Of a stretch of DNA of 64,000 nucleotides, positions 51,765 to 64,000 are shown one piece after another. The notes beneath the pieces were generated by a model. That model saw only the letters and a list, made by a program, of their open reading frames with translations, made no database searches and had not been told where the DNA came from. Source of the stretch: Bombella sp. ESL0385 (GTDB lineage Bacteria; Pseudomonadota; Alphaproteobacteria; Acetobacterales; Acetobacteraceae). Location: contig NZ_WNIJ01000001.1 in assembly GCF_009725755.1 (NCBI RefSeq), forward strand, positions 992,001 through 1,056,000, given 5' to 3'. The position numbers were made by a program, and so were the translations under genes. Every line of letters begins with the position of its first letter. Position 1 is the stretch's first letter.

Positions 51765-52217
51765 TTAATGGCCCGTACTGCCAAAGCCGTTATGGCCACG
51801 CTCTGTTGTATCAAGGCTTTCACATTCCTGCCACGCTATTTTAACAACAGGCGCAAGGACAGCCTGCGCAATCCTCATCCCACGATGTATCACAAAATCC
51901 TCAGCCCCAGCATTGATGAGAATAATGCGTATCTCCCCGCGATAATCTTCATCAATCGTGCCGGGACTATTGGGAACCATAATCCCGTATTTTAGCGCAA
52001 GGCCAGAGCGTGGGCGGATTTGTAATTCGTACCCTGCTGGTAAGGCGATAGACAAGCCGGTGGGAATTAAAGCACGTTCCCCAGCTTTAATGGTGAGGGG
52101 GGCCTCCACAGCGGCTTGCATATCCACCCCCGCTGCCCCGGCTGTCCCATAAGTGGGGAGGTCTAAATCGTGGCCGTGAGGCAGCCGTACAATACGAACC
52201 GTTATAGACGCTGACAT
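51765..52217 (-). CDS. dut: deoxyuridine 5'-triphosphate nucleotidohydrolase
   Basis: Dut hydrolyses dUTP to dUMP, keeping uracil out of DNA and feeding thymidylate synthesis. The 150-residue trimeric enzyme shows all five motifs: [11 protein letters not shown] (I), RPRSGLALK (II), [20 protein letters not shown] (III), [10 protein letters not shown] (IV) and the C-terminal [11 protein letters not shown] (V). The start is 3 bases after the coaBC stop, so ubiE-coaBC-dut are probably one transcript. Confidence 0.95.
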   Translation of the reverse strand: MSASITVRIVRLPHGHDLDLPTYGTAGAAGVDMQAAVEAPLTIKAGERALIPTGLSIALPAGYELQIRPRSGLALKYGIMVPNSPGTIDEDYRGEIRIILINAGAEDFVIHRGMRIAQAVLAPVVKIAWQECESLDTTERGHNGFGSTGH

Positions 52218-52220
52218 AAT

Positions 52221-53417
52221 TTAAGGAGCCTCTTGATGAAAAAATGAAGCAATTTTATCCGCTAGGTGCTGAGCAAGGTCCTGCTTGGACATTTCAGGCC
52301 ATGGTTCCACCCCAGAGCCTGTCAGGAATAGAACCTGGTTCTCTGCCCCGCCAAATTGATGCTTGCTGACATCATTCGCTAACAGCCAATCACATCCCTT
52401 CTTTTGCCGCTTTTGCTGTGCATAGTCTTGTAGGTGAGTCGTCTCAGCAGCGAACCCCACGACCAAAGCAGGTCGTTGCTCTGCATGTGAGAGGGTAGCG
52501 AGAATATCGGGGTTTTCCACTAAGGAGAGGGTAGGGGCGGCTTCATCCCCCTTTTTCTTGATTTTATGGGCTTGTATCGTATCAGCGCGCCAATCACTTA
52601 CAGCGGCTACGCAAATGGCAGCATCAACGGGTAAGTGAGCCAAACAAGCTTCATACATCTCTTGTGCTGTTTGGACATTAATCCGCGTAACATGAGGGGG
52701 TGTTGGTAAGGATACAGGACCACTTATAAGATGCACCTCCGCCCCACGGGCAGCGAGGGCCTCTGCAATGGCATAGCCCTGCAAACCTGATGAGCGGTTT
52801 GATATAAACCGCACCGGGTCAATCGGTTCAACTGTAGGGCCGGCTGTGACCAAAATACGCCGCCCTTTTAAATCAGCCTGCTTATGAGAGATAATGTCTC
52901 GGATGGCAGTAAGAATGACCTTAGGCTCGGCTAGACGACCACGTCCCGTTTCCCCACAGGCAACATCACCATGCGCAGGGCCGATTATCTTTACGCCTCG
53001 TTGTTGCAATAGAGCTACATTGGCTTGTGTGGCAGGATTCTCCCACATATGCGGATTCATCGCAGGGGCGAGTAAGATGGGGGCATCCGTGGCGAGTAAA
53101 AGAGTTGTTGCGAGGTCATCAGCCATACCATGCGCCATGCGTGCCATGAGATTTGCTGTTGCAGGGCATACTACAATAGCATCAGCCGAGCGCGCTAAAG
53201 AAATATGCCCGATATCACTCTCACCTCCCGGTTGAAAAAGCTCTGTATGAACAGCCTGACCGCACAGCACTTCTACCGATAAAGGGGTAATGAAATGATG
53301 AGCGGCATGCGTCATGACGGGGACAACCTCCACCCCATCACGCTTGAGCTGTCGTGCAACATCCAACGCTCTATAAGCGGCAATACCACCGCTTATGATG
53401 AGTAGAATACGGGCCAT
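52221..53417 (-). CDS. coaBC: bifunctional phosphopantothenoylcysteine decarboxylase / synthetase
   Basis: CoaBC joins cysteine to 4'-phosphopantothenate (CoaB) and decarboxylates the product (CoaC) on the way to coenzyme A. The N-terminal half (residues 1-180) has GGIAAYRALDVARQL, HISLARSADAIVVCPATAN (flavin and active-site His) and PAMNPHMWENPATQ. The C-terminal half begins at GRRILVTAGPTVEPIDPVRF and has NRSSGLQGYAIAEALAARGA, AAVSDWRADT and the KIKKKG lysines. Both domains are complete over 398 residues. It follows ubiE after 3 bases. Confidence 0.95.
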   Translation of the reverse strand: MARILLIISGGIAAYRALDVARQLKRDGVEVVPVMTHAAHHFITPLSVEVLCGQAVHTELFQPGGESDIGHISLARSADAIVVCPATANLMARMAHGMADDLATTLLLATDAPILLAPAMNPHMWENPATQANVALLQQRGVKIIGPAHGDVACGETGRGRLAEPKVILTAIRDIISHKQADLKGRRILVTAGPTVEPIDPVRFISNRSSGLQGYAIAEALAARGAEVHLISGPVSLPTPPHVTRINVQTAQEMYEACLAHLPVDAAICVAAVSDWRADTIQAHKIKKKGDEAAPTLSLVENPDILATLSHAEQRPALVVGFAAETTHLQDYAQQKRQKKGCDWLLANDVSKHQFGGAENQVLFLTGSGVEPWPEMSKQDLAQHLADKIASFFHQEAP

Positions 53418-53420
53418 CTC

Positions 53421-54209
53421 TCAAAGCCGCCAACCAGAATGAATAGCGACAATCCCACCTGAGAGATTTTGGTAAGAGACACGCTCCATCCCCGCTTGGC
53501 GCATCATTCCCGCTAATGTCTCTTGGTCTGGGAACATACGAATACTCTCGGCGAGATACTGGTAGCTTTCCGCATCCCCAGCAATCATCTGGCCCATGCG
53601 TGGGAGCACCTGGAAGGACCAGAGATCATAAAGCGCGGAGAGGGCTGCAATATCTACTTTAGAGAACTCAAGGCATAAAAAACGACCACCGGGCTTTAGG
53701 ACGCGGCGTACTTCGCGCAATACAGCCTCTTTATCCGTACAATTCCGCAATCCAAATGCCATGGAGACCCTATCCATTGAGGCATCAGGGAAGGGGAGTG
53801 ATTCGGCATCAATGACGCACACATCCATCTTCCCGATCAAACCGGCATTGATAGCGCGTTGCCGTCCTACCTCTAACATGGCCTCGTTAATATCTGAGAG
53901 GACAGCGCGCCCTCCACCACGGCGTAGCCAACCAAAGGTAATGTCCCCCGTCCCACCGGCTAAATCCAACAGGTGATGGTTGGGTTGAGGCGAGAGCATA
54001 GTGACGAAAATGCGCTTCCAAACGCGATGAATCCCTAGGGACATCGCATCATTCATCACGTCATATTTTCCTGCAACACTTTCAAAAACCTGCCTGACAA
54101 GGGGTTTCTTCTCGTGGCGAGGAACATCACGATAGCCGAAATCAGCGCGCTCATTATCAAAATCAGCTGACGGCGAGGAGGGAATATGGGAAGAATGGGT
54201 CTCAGTCAT
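53421..54209 (-). CDS. ubiE: ubiquinone biosynthesis C-methyltransferase UbiE
   Basis: UbiE methylates the benzoquinol ring in ubiquinone synthesis. The 262-residue SAM-dependent enzyme has VFESVAGKYDVMNDAMSLGI, the SAM motif LLDLAGGTGDITF, DINEAML, FGLRNCTDKEAVLREVRRVL and the closing YQNLSGGIVAIHSGWR. The N-terminal 25 residues are Ser-rich and not conserved. First gene of the ubiE-coaBC-dut run, divergent from mutM across 30 bases. Confidence 0.94.
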   Translation of the reverse strand: MTETHSSHIPSSPSADFDNERADFGYRDVPRHEKKPLVRQVFESVAGKYDVMNDAMSLGIHRVWKRIFVTMLSPQPNHHLLDLAGGTGDITFGWLRRGGGRAVLSDINEAMLEVGRQRAINAGLIGKMDVCVIDAESLPFPDASMDRVSMAFGLRNCTDKEAVLREVRRVLKPGGRFLCLEFSKVDIAALSALYDLWSFQVLPRMGQMIAGDAESYQYLAESIRMFPDQETLAGMMRQAGMERVSYQNLSGGIVAIHSGWRL

Positions 54210-54239
54210 AAAACCATCGTTATCTCATTATGAGGATTT

Positions 54240-55097
54240 ATGCCAGAACTCCCAGAAGTAGAAACTATCCTTCAAAATATGAAGCCTTGCCTTATGGGGC
54301 GGAGTTTTGGGAAGATTGACGTAAATCGCCCTAATTTACGCACCCCTTTTCCCGCTGGGCTGGCAACGATTCCACTTCATCACCCTATTATAGAGTTGCG
54401 GCGGCGGGCTAAATACATCTTGATCGATTTTCAACATGGGTGGAGCCTACTGATTCATCTCGGCATGTCTGGCCGTCTTTTTATCGACCCGACTATCTTC
54501 GCGCCCGCTTCGCGCAAACATGAGCATCTCGTATTTTGGACGAATGATGACCAGCGTATTGCTTTTGTTGATGCGCGCCGTTTCGGTATGGTGGCTCTAT
54601 TCCGCACAGATGAGGAGAGTCAGCAGCCTCAGCTTGCTCATCTTGGGATAGAACCCCTATCGCCACATTTTACAGCAGATTACCTTTACGGGCTGTGCCG
54701 TACAATACGGATGCCATTAAAGACGGCCTTGCTAGACCAAAGGAAAATCGTAGGGCTTGGCAATATCTATGTTTGTGAGGCCCTGTTCCGTGCGGGGTTG
54801 CATCCCCAAAGGGAGGCAAAAAGCTTAACCCAGCAAGATGCTGTTAGGCTGCATCACGCTATTATTGAGATTTTAGATGCTGCTATCAAAGCGGGAGGGT
54901 CAACCTTACGGGATTATGTGCATACAGACGGTACACCGGGGGCATTTCAAAATCTTCACCTTGTTTATGGGAGGGAAGGAGAGCCTTGCCCATCCTGCAC
55001 GCAGGCTGCTCGGCAGAGGCTTATTGAACGTATAACCCAAAATGGGCGTTCAACCTTCTTTTGCCCTCATTGTCAGAAAAATAAAGAGAATGCTTGA
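54240..55097 (+). CDS. mutM: formamidopyrimidine-DNA glycosylase
   Basis: MutM (Fpg) excises 8-oxoguanine and ring-opened purines and nicks the strand. The 285-residue protein begins with the catalytic PELPEVETI (N-terminal Pro and Glu). It has HLGMSGRL, FVDARRFGM and KIVGLGNIYVCEALFRAGLH. A C-terminal zinc finger (CPSC near residue 257, then FFCPHCQ) completes it. rpsT follows 70 bases later. Confidence 0.95.
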   Translation: MPELPEVETILQNMKPCLMGRSFGKIDVNRPNLRTPFPAGLATIPLHHPIIELRRRAKYILIDFQHGWSLLIHLGMSGRLFIDPTIFAPASRKHEHLVFWTNDDQRIAFVDARRFGMVALFRTDEESQQPQLAHLGIEPLSPHFTADYLYGLCRTIRMPLKTALLDQRKIVGLGNIYVCEALFRAGLHPQREAKSLTQQDAVRLHHAIIEILDAAIKAGGSTLRDYVHTDGTPGAFQNLHLVYGREGEPCPSCTQAARQRLIERITQNGRSTFFCPHCQKNKENA

Positions 55098-55167
55098 CGA
55101 GACTTAAACAGAAGGGTAGATGGCAAGCATCATTTTTAGCGAACTATCCGCAGGAAACTTGAAGCTC

Positions 55168-55437
55168 ATGGCAAATAACGCATCCGCCCGTAAACGCATC
55201 CGTCAGAATGAACGCCGTCGTCTGCGCAATGCGTCTCGCCTGTCTCGTATGCGGACTTTCATTAAGTCTGTCGAAAAAGCGATTCTTTCTGGCGACAAGG
55301 CAGCAGCAGCCGAGGCTCTCCGTGCTGCTCAGCCTGAGATGCAACGCGCTGCTGGTAAGGGTGTGATTGCACGCAATACGGTTAGCCGTAAGCTTTCCCG
55401 CCTTTCTGCTCGCATTAAGGCTCTGTCTGCGGCCTGA
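55168..55437 (+). CDS. rpsT: 30S ribosomal protein S20
   Basis: An 89-residue, highly basic ribosomal protein starting [20 protein letters not shown] and ending with the family block [18 protein letters not shown]. Start at 55168 is fixed by the MAN N-terminus; a longer open frame from 55120 is not part of S20. Two hairpin terminators follow in tandem. rpsT before dnaA is a common order in acetic acid bacteria. Confidence 0.96.
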   Translation: MANNASARKRIRQNERRRLRNASRLSRMRTFIKSVEKAILSGDKAAAAEALRAAQPEMQRAAGKGVIARNTVSRKLSRLSARIKALSAA

Positions 55438-55456
55438 GGTTAGGTTTGTAACCTAC

Positions 55457-55515
55457 TGCTCCGCTAATATTATGGCGGAGCATTTTGGGCGCGCCTATGG
55501 GCGCGTTCTTTTTTC
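55457..55515 (+). terminator. two tandem intrinsic terminators after rpsT
   Basis: The first is TGCTCCGC/GCGGAGCA (55457-55482) with TTTT. The second is CGCGCC/GGCGCG (55490-55505) followed by TTCTTTTTT. Together they isolate rpsT from dnaA. In the remaining 140 bases before dnaA I found no clear DnaA boxes (TTATCCACA). Confidence 0.8.
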
Positions 55516-55655
55516 CTGTCAACAGTGATATGCTGTCCGTTCCTCTTTATGGGAAAATGGCCTATATCCTGTTTGCATAGGCAAAAAAGCTTGATTGCGC
55601 CTTCCAGCGGGCATTACTCTGGCTGGTGACTTATAAATTATAATGGAGAATAGAA

Positions 55656-57122
55656 GTGGAAAAAGCTCAGGATGCTGCTATGGCCTCTGCTGATGCCGCT
55701 TCTCTCCACGCCGCATGGCTCCGCATTTGTGACCGTTTAAAAGCCGAGGTTGGAGACGTAGAGTACCAATCATGGATTCAGCGCATCACGCTTGGGCCGT
55801 TGGATGATGATGAGATTACGCTCTATCTCCCAGAACGTTTTTTGAGGGATTGGGTCCGTACGCAATATGGCCAGCGACTGCAAACTTTGTGGCGGGAGGA
55901 AACGCCGCATGTGCAGCATGTTGAGTTAAAGATTGATAAAAAAGCACAGCGCGCCCCTATGTCGAATGGGAGCCATGCGCCGTCTTCTAAGTCCTCCCAT
56001 AACATAGCGGCTTTTGCTCGCGAAGATGCTGCGGCTTTGGATGCCGAAAAAGAGACCTCCCCGACTGCGGCTAGTCCCTCCGTGGATGTGCGTAATGACC
56101 TCGCTGTGCCGTTGGATCGCCGTTTTACCTTTGATAATTTTGTTGTCGGTAAGCCGAATGAATTCGCTTATGCGTGTGCAGGGCGGGTAGCAGACCAGCC
56201 AGCAAGCCCCGGCTTTAACCCTCTTTTCCTTTATGGTGGCGTTGGGCTTGGCAAAACCCATCTCATGCATGCTATCGGCCTAAAGCTTATGAGCCGGGGT
56301 AATATTTCGGTCGCTTATATGTCGGCCGAAAAGTTCATGTATCGTTTTATTGCGTCCATGCAGTCTAAATCTCAAATGGAGTTTAAGGAACAATTAAGGT
56401 CTGTTGATGTTTTGATGATTGATGACCTCCAGTTCCTCATCGGTAAGAATAGTACACAAGAAGAGTTCTTCCATACATTTAATGCGCTTGTTGATGCAGG
56501 GCGACAAATTATTGTCAGTGCAGATAAAAGCCCCTCAGACTTATCAGGGTTGGAAGACCGACTACGAACTCGCCTAGGTTGCGGGATGGTCGCGGATATT
56601 CATGCGACAACCTTTGAGTTGCGTATTTCCATCCTTGAGGCAAAAGCGAAGGCATCGGGCACTCCTGTTCCACCAAAGGTTTTGGAATATTTAGCGCATA
56701 AAATCACCACTAATGTGCGTGAGCTGGAAGGCGCGTTAAATCGCCTCATCGCTCATGCAGATTTGGTTGGCCGTCCTGTTACGCTGGAATCAACGCAGGA
56801 TGTTCTCAAAGACATGCTCAAGGCGCATGAACGGCGCGTTACGATTGATGAGATTCAGCGGAAAGTTGTGGAGCACTTTAATATCCGCCTAACGGATATG
56901 TCCTCCGCGCGTAGGGCACGTGCTGTTGCACGGCCACGACAGATTGCTATGTATCTTGCCAAGCAACTCACAAGCCGGAGCCTGCCAGAAATTGGCCGTA
57001 AATTTGGTAATCGGGACCACACGACCGTTATGCACGCCGTCAACCGTGTAGCAGAGCTTATGGAGCAAGACCCCGGTTTGGCAGAAAGTGTGGAGCTGTT
57101 AAAGCACATGCTAGAAAGCTAA
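55656..57122 (+). CDS. dnaA: chromosomal replication initiator protein DnaA
   Basis: DnaA binds and melts the replication origin. The 488-residue protein has domain I at the N-terminus (WLRICDRLKAEVGDVEYQSW), a variable linker, and an AAA+ domain starting at FTFDNFVVGKPNEFA. The latter has Walker A (GVGLGKTHL), Walker B (VLMIDDLQFL) and a C-terminal HTH with the DnaA signature RDHTTVMHAVNRV. GTG start with GGAG upstream. dnaN follows after 72 bases. Confidence 0.97.
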   Translation: MEKAQDAAMASADAASLHAAWLRICDRLKAEVGDVEYQSWIQRITLGPLDDDEITLYLPERFLRDWVRTQYGQRLQTLWREETPHVQHVELKIDKKAQRAPMSNGSHAPSSKSSHNIAAFAREDAAALDAEKETSPTAASPSVDVRNDLAVPLDRRFTFDNFVVGKPNEFAYACAGRVADQPASPGFNPLFLYGGVGLGKTHLMHAIGLKLMSRGNISVAYMSAEKFMYRFIASMQSKSQMEFKEQLRSVDVLMIDDLQFLIGKNSTQEEFFHTFNALVDAGRQIIVSADKSPSDLSGLEDRLRTRLGCGMVADIHATTFELRISILEAKAKASGTPVPPKVLEYLAHKITTNVRELEGALNRLIAHADLVGRPVTLESTQDVLKDMLKAHERRVTIDEIQRKVVEHFNIRLTDMSSARRARAVARPRQIAMYLAKQLTSRSLPEIGRKFGNRDHTTVMHAVNRVAELMEQDPGLAESVELLKHMLES

Positions 57123-57194
57123 AATCGCTTTCAAAATATTCTTTTCCTTGCTAGAAGGCCATACTACACGCATTCGGTAAGATTTGGGGTTATC

Positions 57195-58319
57195 ATGAAG
57201 TTTAAGGTTGATCGCGCGCCGCTTCTGCGTGCTTTGTCCCATGTTAATGGTGTTGCCGAAAAGCGAAATACCATCCCCATTCTTGCCAATGTTTTGCTAG
57301 AACATGATGGCGAGACTCTCCGCTTAACCGCTACGGATATGGAAATTGCTGTTGTGGAGGAGATTCCTTCCACAGCGACACGCGCAGGTGCGGTAACCAT
57401 TCCCGCTGCTGTTCTTTTCGAGATTGTCCGTAAATTGCCCGATGGTGCAGAGATTGAGTTCAATCAGGAGAGCGCAGAAGAGCCACTTCACCTGCGGGCT
57501 GGGCGGTATGCTACGAGCTTGAATGTCCTGCCGGTGGATGATTTCCCTGCTATGGTTGCAGGGGACCTTCCTCATCATTTCACCATCCAAGCAGGGGAGT
57601 TGCGCACTCTCATTGACCGTACGCGCTTTGCTATGTCCAATGAGGAAACACGCTATTACCTCAATGGGATTTACCTCCATGTCGTGCTGGAGGGTAAGAA
57701 GAACTATCTTCGTGCCGTTGCGACAGATGGGCATCGTCTGGCCAAAGTGGATACAGAGGCCCCACTCGGTGTTAAGTCCATGCCCGGCATTATTGTTCCG
57801 CGCAAAACGGTTACAGAAGTGCGAAAGCTACTGGATAATGATGGCGCAGATGTTGAGGTGGCCCTTTCTGAAACGCGCATCCAGTTCCGTATTGGCTCCA
57901 TCTTGCTGACCTCTAAACTTGTGGATGGGACTTTTCCTGAATATTCACGCGTTATCCCGCAGAATAACAGCCGTATCTTGCGCGTTAGCAAGCAGGATCT
58001 TGCCGCGGCCGTTGGGCGTGTGGCAGCGATTAGCCAAGAGCGTTCTCGCCCTATCAAGCTGACGGTAACAAAGAATCATCTTACGCTTTCAGCGATCAGC
58101 CCTGACCAAGGGATTGCCCAAGAAGAGTTGGATGAAAATAGCGTCAGTTACGATAGTGATGACGTGGAGATTGGCTTCCAAGCGCGTTATCTAACGGATA
58201 TTACCGACCAAATTGATGCGGAGGCGGAGTTCGCTTTAGCGGATAGCTCCTCACCGACATTGATTCGCGATACGGAGCAGCCTGCTGTTCTTTACGTTCT
58301 TATGCCTATCCGGGTTTAA
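57195..58319 (+). CDS. dnaN: DNA polymerase III beta subunit (sliding clamp)
   Basis: The clamp encircles DNA and holds polymerase III and other enzymes. The 374-residue protein has the three-domain clamp layout, starting MKFKVDRAPLLRALSHVNGV, with EIVRKLPDGAEIEF, ATDGHRLAKV, and the C-terminal PTLIRDTEQPAVLYVLMPIRV. Sits between dnaA and recF on one strand. Confidence 0.97.
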   Translation: MKFKVDRAPLLRALSHVNGVAEKRNTIPILANVLLEHDGETLRLTATDMEIAVVEEIPSTATRAGAVTIPAAVLFEIVRKLPDGAEIEFNQESAEEPLHLRAGRYATSLNVLPVDDFPAMVAGDLPHHFTIQAGELRTLIDRTRFAMSNEETRYYLNGIYLHVVLEGKKNYLRAVATDGHRLAKVDTEAPLGVKSMPGIIVPRKTVTEVRKLLDNDGADVEVALSETRIQFRIGSILLTSKLVDGTFPEYSRVIPQNNSRILRVSKQDLAAAVGRVAAISQERSRPIKLTVTKNHLTLSAISPDQGIAQEELDENSVSYDSDDVEIGFQARYLTDITDQIDAEAEFALADSSSPTLIRDTEQPAVLYVLMPIRV

Positions 58320-58327
58320 GTGCCGCC

Positions 58328-59440
58328 TTGCGGTTACACCGTCTTACCTTAACGGATTTCCGTAATTATTGCCGTTGTGTTTGGGAGCCCGCTGCCAGTA
58401 TCTCTGTCCTCACCGGAGAAAATGGCAGCGGGAAGACTAATCTTTTAGAGGCCCTGTCTCTCCTTGCCCCGGGGCAGGGCTTGTTAAGCTCCCCAGCGTC
58501 TCTTTTGCCACGCCATGGGACAACAGATTGGGGTGTCGCTGCACATTTGGAGAGGGGGGAGCATGATTTCCAGCTCGCTACCGGGGTTGCAGCGGGGAAG
58601 GGTCGCCGTGTTTTTCTACTAGATGGGGAAAAACCACGCACCCACGCAGAGATTGCTCAGCTTTATTCTTGTGTGTGGCTTACCCCGCAAATGGATCGTT
58701 TGTTTTTAGACGGAGCCTCTGGGCGCAGGCGTTTCTTAGACCGTCTCACTGTAGCTCTTATCCCAGACCATACCCAGCAGCTTATCGCACATGAACGCTC
58801 CGTGACGAGCCGTAACCGTGTCTTACAAGAACATCCTCAAGAAACCGCTTGGCTTGATTCGCTCGAAACATCCATAAGTCGTCACGCTGTAGCGGCAACT
58901 GTCGCCCGGATGAATCTGATAGACACTCTTGGGGCAACTCCCTTTGGGAATAAGGCCTTTCCTCATACGATGATAGAGCTGCATTGCCCCATTGCAGAGG
59001 CTCTTAGAACAAAACCAGCTATAGAGGTTGAGGACTGGTTGCGTCAGGCTCTCCAGCAAGCACGCCAGCAAGACCAAGTCCGCAAAAGCACCTCCCTCGG
59101 CGCACATCGGGCCGATATGAGTTTAAAAGACCAAGCAACAGGGCGGGACGCTATACAATCCAGCAGTGGGCAGAAAAAAATCATGCTACTAAGTATTATT
59201 TTGTCCCATGCAGAAGCTATAACGCATCTTTTAGGATATGCTCCGCTCATTTTGCTTGATGAACCACTAGTTCATCTTGATGAAAAGCGGCGTATTAATT
59301 TGATGGAAAGTTTGCGTGCTTTAAAAACAACCATACTCTTAACCGGTACAGAAGCCGCATTATTTTCCCCCCTGCGAGGTCATGCAGATTTTATAACCAT
59401 TCGTAACGGAACACTCCTGCCAGAAAGGGGGAGGGAATAG
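58328..59440 (+). CDS. recF: DNA replication and repair protein RecF
   Basis: RecF loads RecA at gaps through RecFOR. The 370-residue SMC-like ATPase has LTLTDFRNYCRCVW at the N-terminus, Walker A GENGSGKTNLLEAL, signature SSGQKKIMLLSIILSHA and Walker B PLILLDEPLVHLDEKR. Start is TTG at 58328, 8 bases after the dnaN stop, so it depends on the dnaN transcript. Confidence 0.94.
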   Translation: MRLHRLTLTDFRNYCRCVWEPAASISVLTGENGSGKTNLLEALSLLAPGQGLLSSPASLLPRHGTTDWGVAAHLERGEHDFQLATGVAAGKGRRVFLLDGEKPRTHAEIAQLYSCVWLTPQMDRLFLDGASGRRRFLDRLTVALIPDHTQQLIAHERSVTSRNRVLQEHPQETAWLDSLETSISRHAVAATVARMNLIDTLGATPFGNKAFPHTMIELHCPIAEALRTKPAIEVEDWLRQALQQARQQDQVRKSTSLGAHRADMSLKDQATGRDAIQSSSGQKKIMLLSIILSHAEAITHLLGYAPLILLDEPLVHLDEKRRINLMESLRALKTTILLTGTEAALFSPLRGHADFITIRNGTLLPERGRE

Positions 59441-59505
59441 CTCTGGTCATAAGCGGGTTCTCGCAGTATATTCATGGAAAATCCGTCTCTTTCAAACCGG
59501 AGTAA

Positions 59506-62845
<3,340 letters not shown>

Positions 62846-62861
62846 TGTTACGAGGTCATTT

Positions 62862-64000
62862 ATGAGTTCCATCACCACTGCCATTATTTTGGCCGCCGGG
62901 ATGGGGTCGCGTATGAAGTCCCGCTACCCTAAAGCAATGCAACGCTTGGGAAACCGCCCTATGATTGGCCATTTACTAGAGACGGCCCAACATAGTGTTG
63001 ACCAAATTATCGTTGTGGTCGGCCCGGGGATGGAGGAACTTACCCATTATGTTCAGCCGCATCAAACTATTATTCAAGCCGAGCGGTTAGGGACGGGACA
63101 TGCAGCGAAAATAGGCGTCTCTTCGCTGACAGAGGGGAAAGCTGTTATCCTCTATGCAGATAATCCCCTTCTCACAGAAGATACAATGCAACGTCTGTTA
63201 GAGGCTCATACGCACGATAACAAATTATCCCTTTTAGGTATGCGTCCGCACAATCCGGGGCATTATGGACGTATTATTGTGGACCAAAAGGGCATGGTCG
63301 AACGTATTGTTGAGTATAAAGATGCCACCGAGGCAGAAAAACAGACGACCCTTTGTAATGCTGGGATGATGTGTGCCGATGTAAGTGACCTCAAGCGGTG
63401 GTTGGCGGAAATTACCCCTAATAATGCGCAAAATGAATATTATCTAACAGATATTGTCGCCCTTGCTGCGCGTGAAGGCCATGTAACATGCGTTGAAGGT
63501 GGGGAGGAGGAGCTTGCGGGTATTAATTCCCGCGCGGAATTAGCGCAAGCTGAAGCACGGCTCCAAGATAGATTGCGTTTTCGCGCTATGGAGCAGGGGG
63601 TTACGCTGATTGACCCTGCTAGTACTTTCCTCAGTATAGATACAAAGCTCGCCCCTGATGTCATCATTGAGCCACATGTTTTCATCGGCCCCGGCGTTAC
63701 GCTGGAGGAAGGCTGTCTTATTCGTGCTTTTTCACATCTGGAGGGCTGTCACGTTAAAGCAAATGCAGTGATAGGGCCTTATGCCCGCCTACGACCGGGG
63801 ACGCTTTGCCATGAAGAAACGCATGTTGGTAATTTTGTAGAGCTTAAAAATACGACTCTTGGAGCAGGCAGTAAGGTTAACCATCTCAGCTATTTGGGGG
63901 ATAGTGAGGTCGGCACGCACAGCAATATCGGGGCCGGAAGCATTAGCTGTAATTATGATGGCGTCTTTAAACATAAAACGATGATTGGTGATGATTGTTT
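62862..64000 (+). CDS. glmU: bifunctional GlmU, N-acetylglucosamine-1-P uridyltransferase, cut by right edge
   Basis: GlmU makes UDP-GlcNAc, the precursor of peptidoglycan and lipid A: it acetylates glucosamine-1-P and then transfers UMP. About 379 residues are visible. The pyrophosphorylase domain opens with LAAGMGSRMKSRYPKAM and has GTGHAA, YADNPL (metal Asp) and NEYYLTDIVA. The acyltransferase left-handed helix follows (IGPYARLRPGT, HVGNFVELKN, IGAGSISCNYDG), with the start of the active-site loop. GAGG precedes the ATG at 62862. The usual GDVP is ADNP, a small variation. Confidence 0.94.
   Translation, partial: MSSITTAIILAAGMGSRMKSRYPKAMQRLGNRPMIGHLLETAQHSVDQIIVVVGPGMEELTHYVQPHQTIIQAERLGTGHAAKIGVSSLTEGKAVILYADNPLLTEDTMQRLLEAHTHDNKLSLLGMRPHNPGHYGRIIVDQKGMVERIVEYKDATEAEKQTTLCNAGMMCADVSDLKRWLAEITPNNAQNEYYLTDIVALAAREGHVTCVEGGEEELAGINSRAELAQAEARLQDRLRFRAMEQGVTLIDPASTFLSIDTKLAPDVIIEPHVFIGPGVTLEEGCLIRAFSHLEGCHVKANAVIGPYARLRPGTLCHEETHVGNFVELKNTTLGAGSKVNHLSYLGDSEVGTHSNIGAGSISCNYDGVFKHKTMIGDDC

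Overview
The window reads as chromosomal DNA of an alphaproteobacterium, most likely an acetic acid bacterium (Acetobacteraceae). The evidence is a TrcR/DUF1013 regulator, DUF3126 and DUF3108 proteins, PdxA/PdxJ vitamin B6 synthesis, CydDC, a duplicated-permease anion ABC system, and a dnaA-dnaN-recF-gyrB run preceded by rpsT. The genus is not fixed by the sequence alone. Most of the window is dense housekeeping DNA with many 1-4 base gene overlaps.

Layout. 1-8 kb: start of pyrF, lapA, a large two-domain glycosyltransferase, an M20 peptidase, pdxA-pdxJ, a lipoprotein and a DUF3126 protein. 8-17 kb: aminopeptidase P, prmA-uvrD, a tandem pair of RadC paralogues, purE-purK, trcR and rpmE. 17-24 kb: mscL with a small secreted protein, secD-secF, a Gfo/Idh/MocA oxidoreductase, a superinfection-immunity/SHOCT membrane protein and uup. 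24-36.5 kb: cydD-cydC, an OmpA-like lipoprotein, recQ, a PCuAC-like copper protein, nrdR-nusB-thiL, a divergent pair (GNAT-fold acyltransferase resembling bacterial ceramide synthase, and an SDR), glk and a class A acid phosphatase.

36.5-41.8 kb is the only clearly accessory part. It holds an AT-rich secreted Sel1-repeat protein and then a tandemly duplicated two-gene module. Gene A encodes a secreted protein with three diverged cysteine-containing repeats. Gene B lies on the opposite strand and resembles the C-terminal part of phage baseplate-hub proteins. The second copy of B is a decayed remnant. It abuts a broken tyrosine-integrase N-terminus that lies just beyond the 3' end of tRNA-Cys(GCA). 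I read this as the ruin of an integrative element or prophage whose secreted cargo gene is still intact.

42-64 kb returns to core genes: a TolC-family outer membrane protein, valS, ilvD, msrA, a two-gene ABC transporter without a binding protein, dut-coaBC-ubiE, mutM, rpsT, dnaA-dnaN-recF-gyrB, a DUF3108 protein, and glmU cut by the right edge.

The strongest leads are the A/B module at tRNA-Cys, the RadC pair in which each copy keeps the half the other has lost, and the candidate ceramide-synthase/SDR pair. All names rest on reading motifs by eye. No database search was run.
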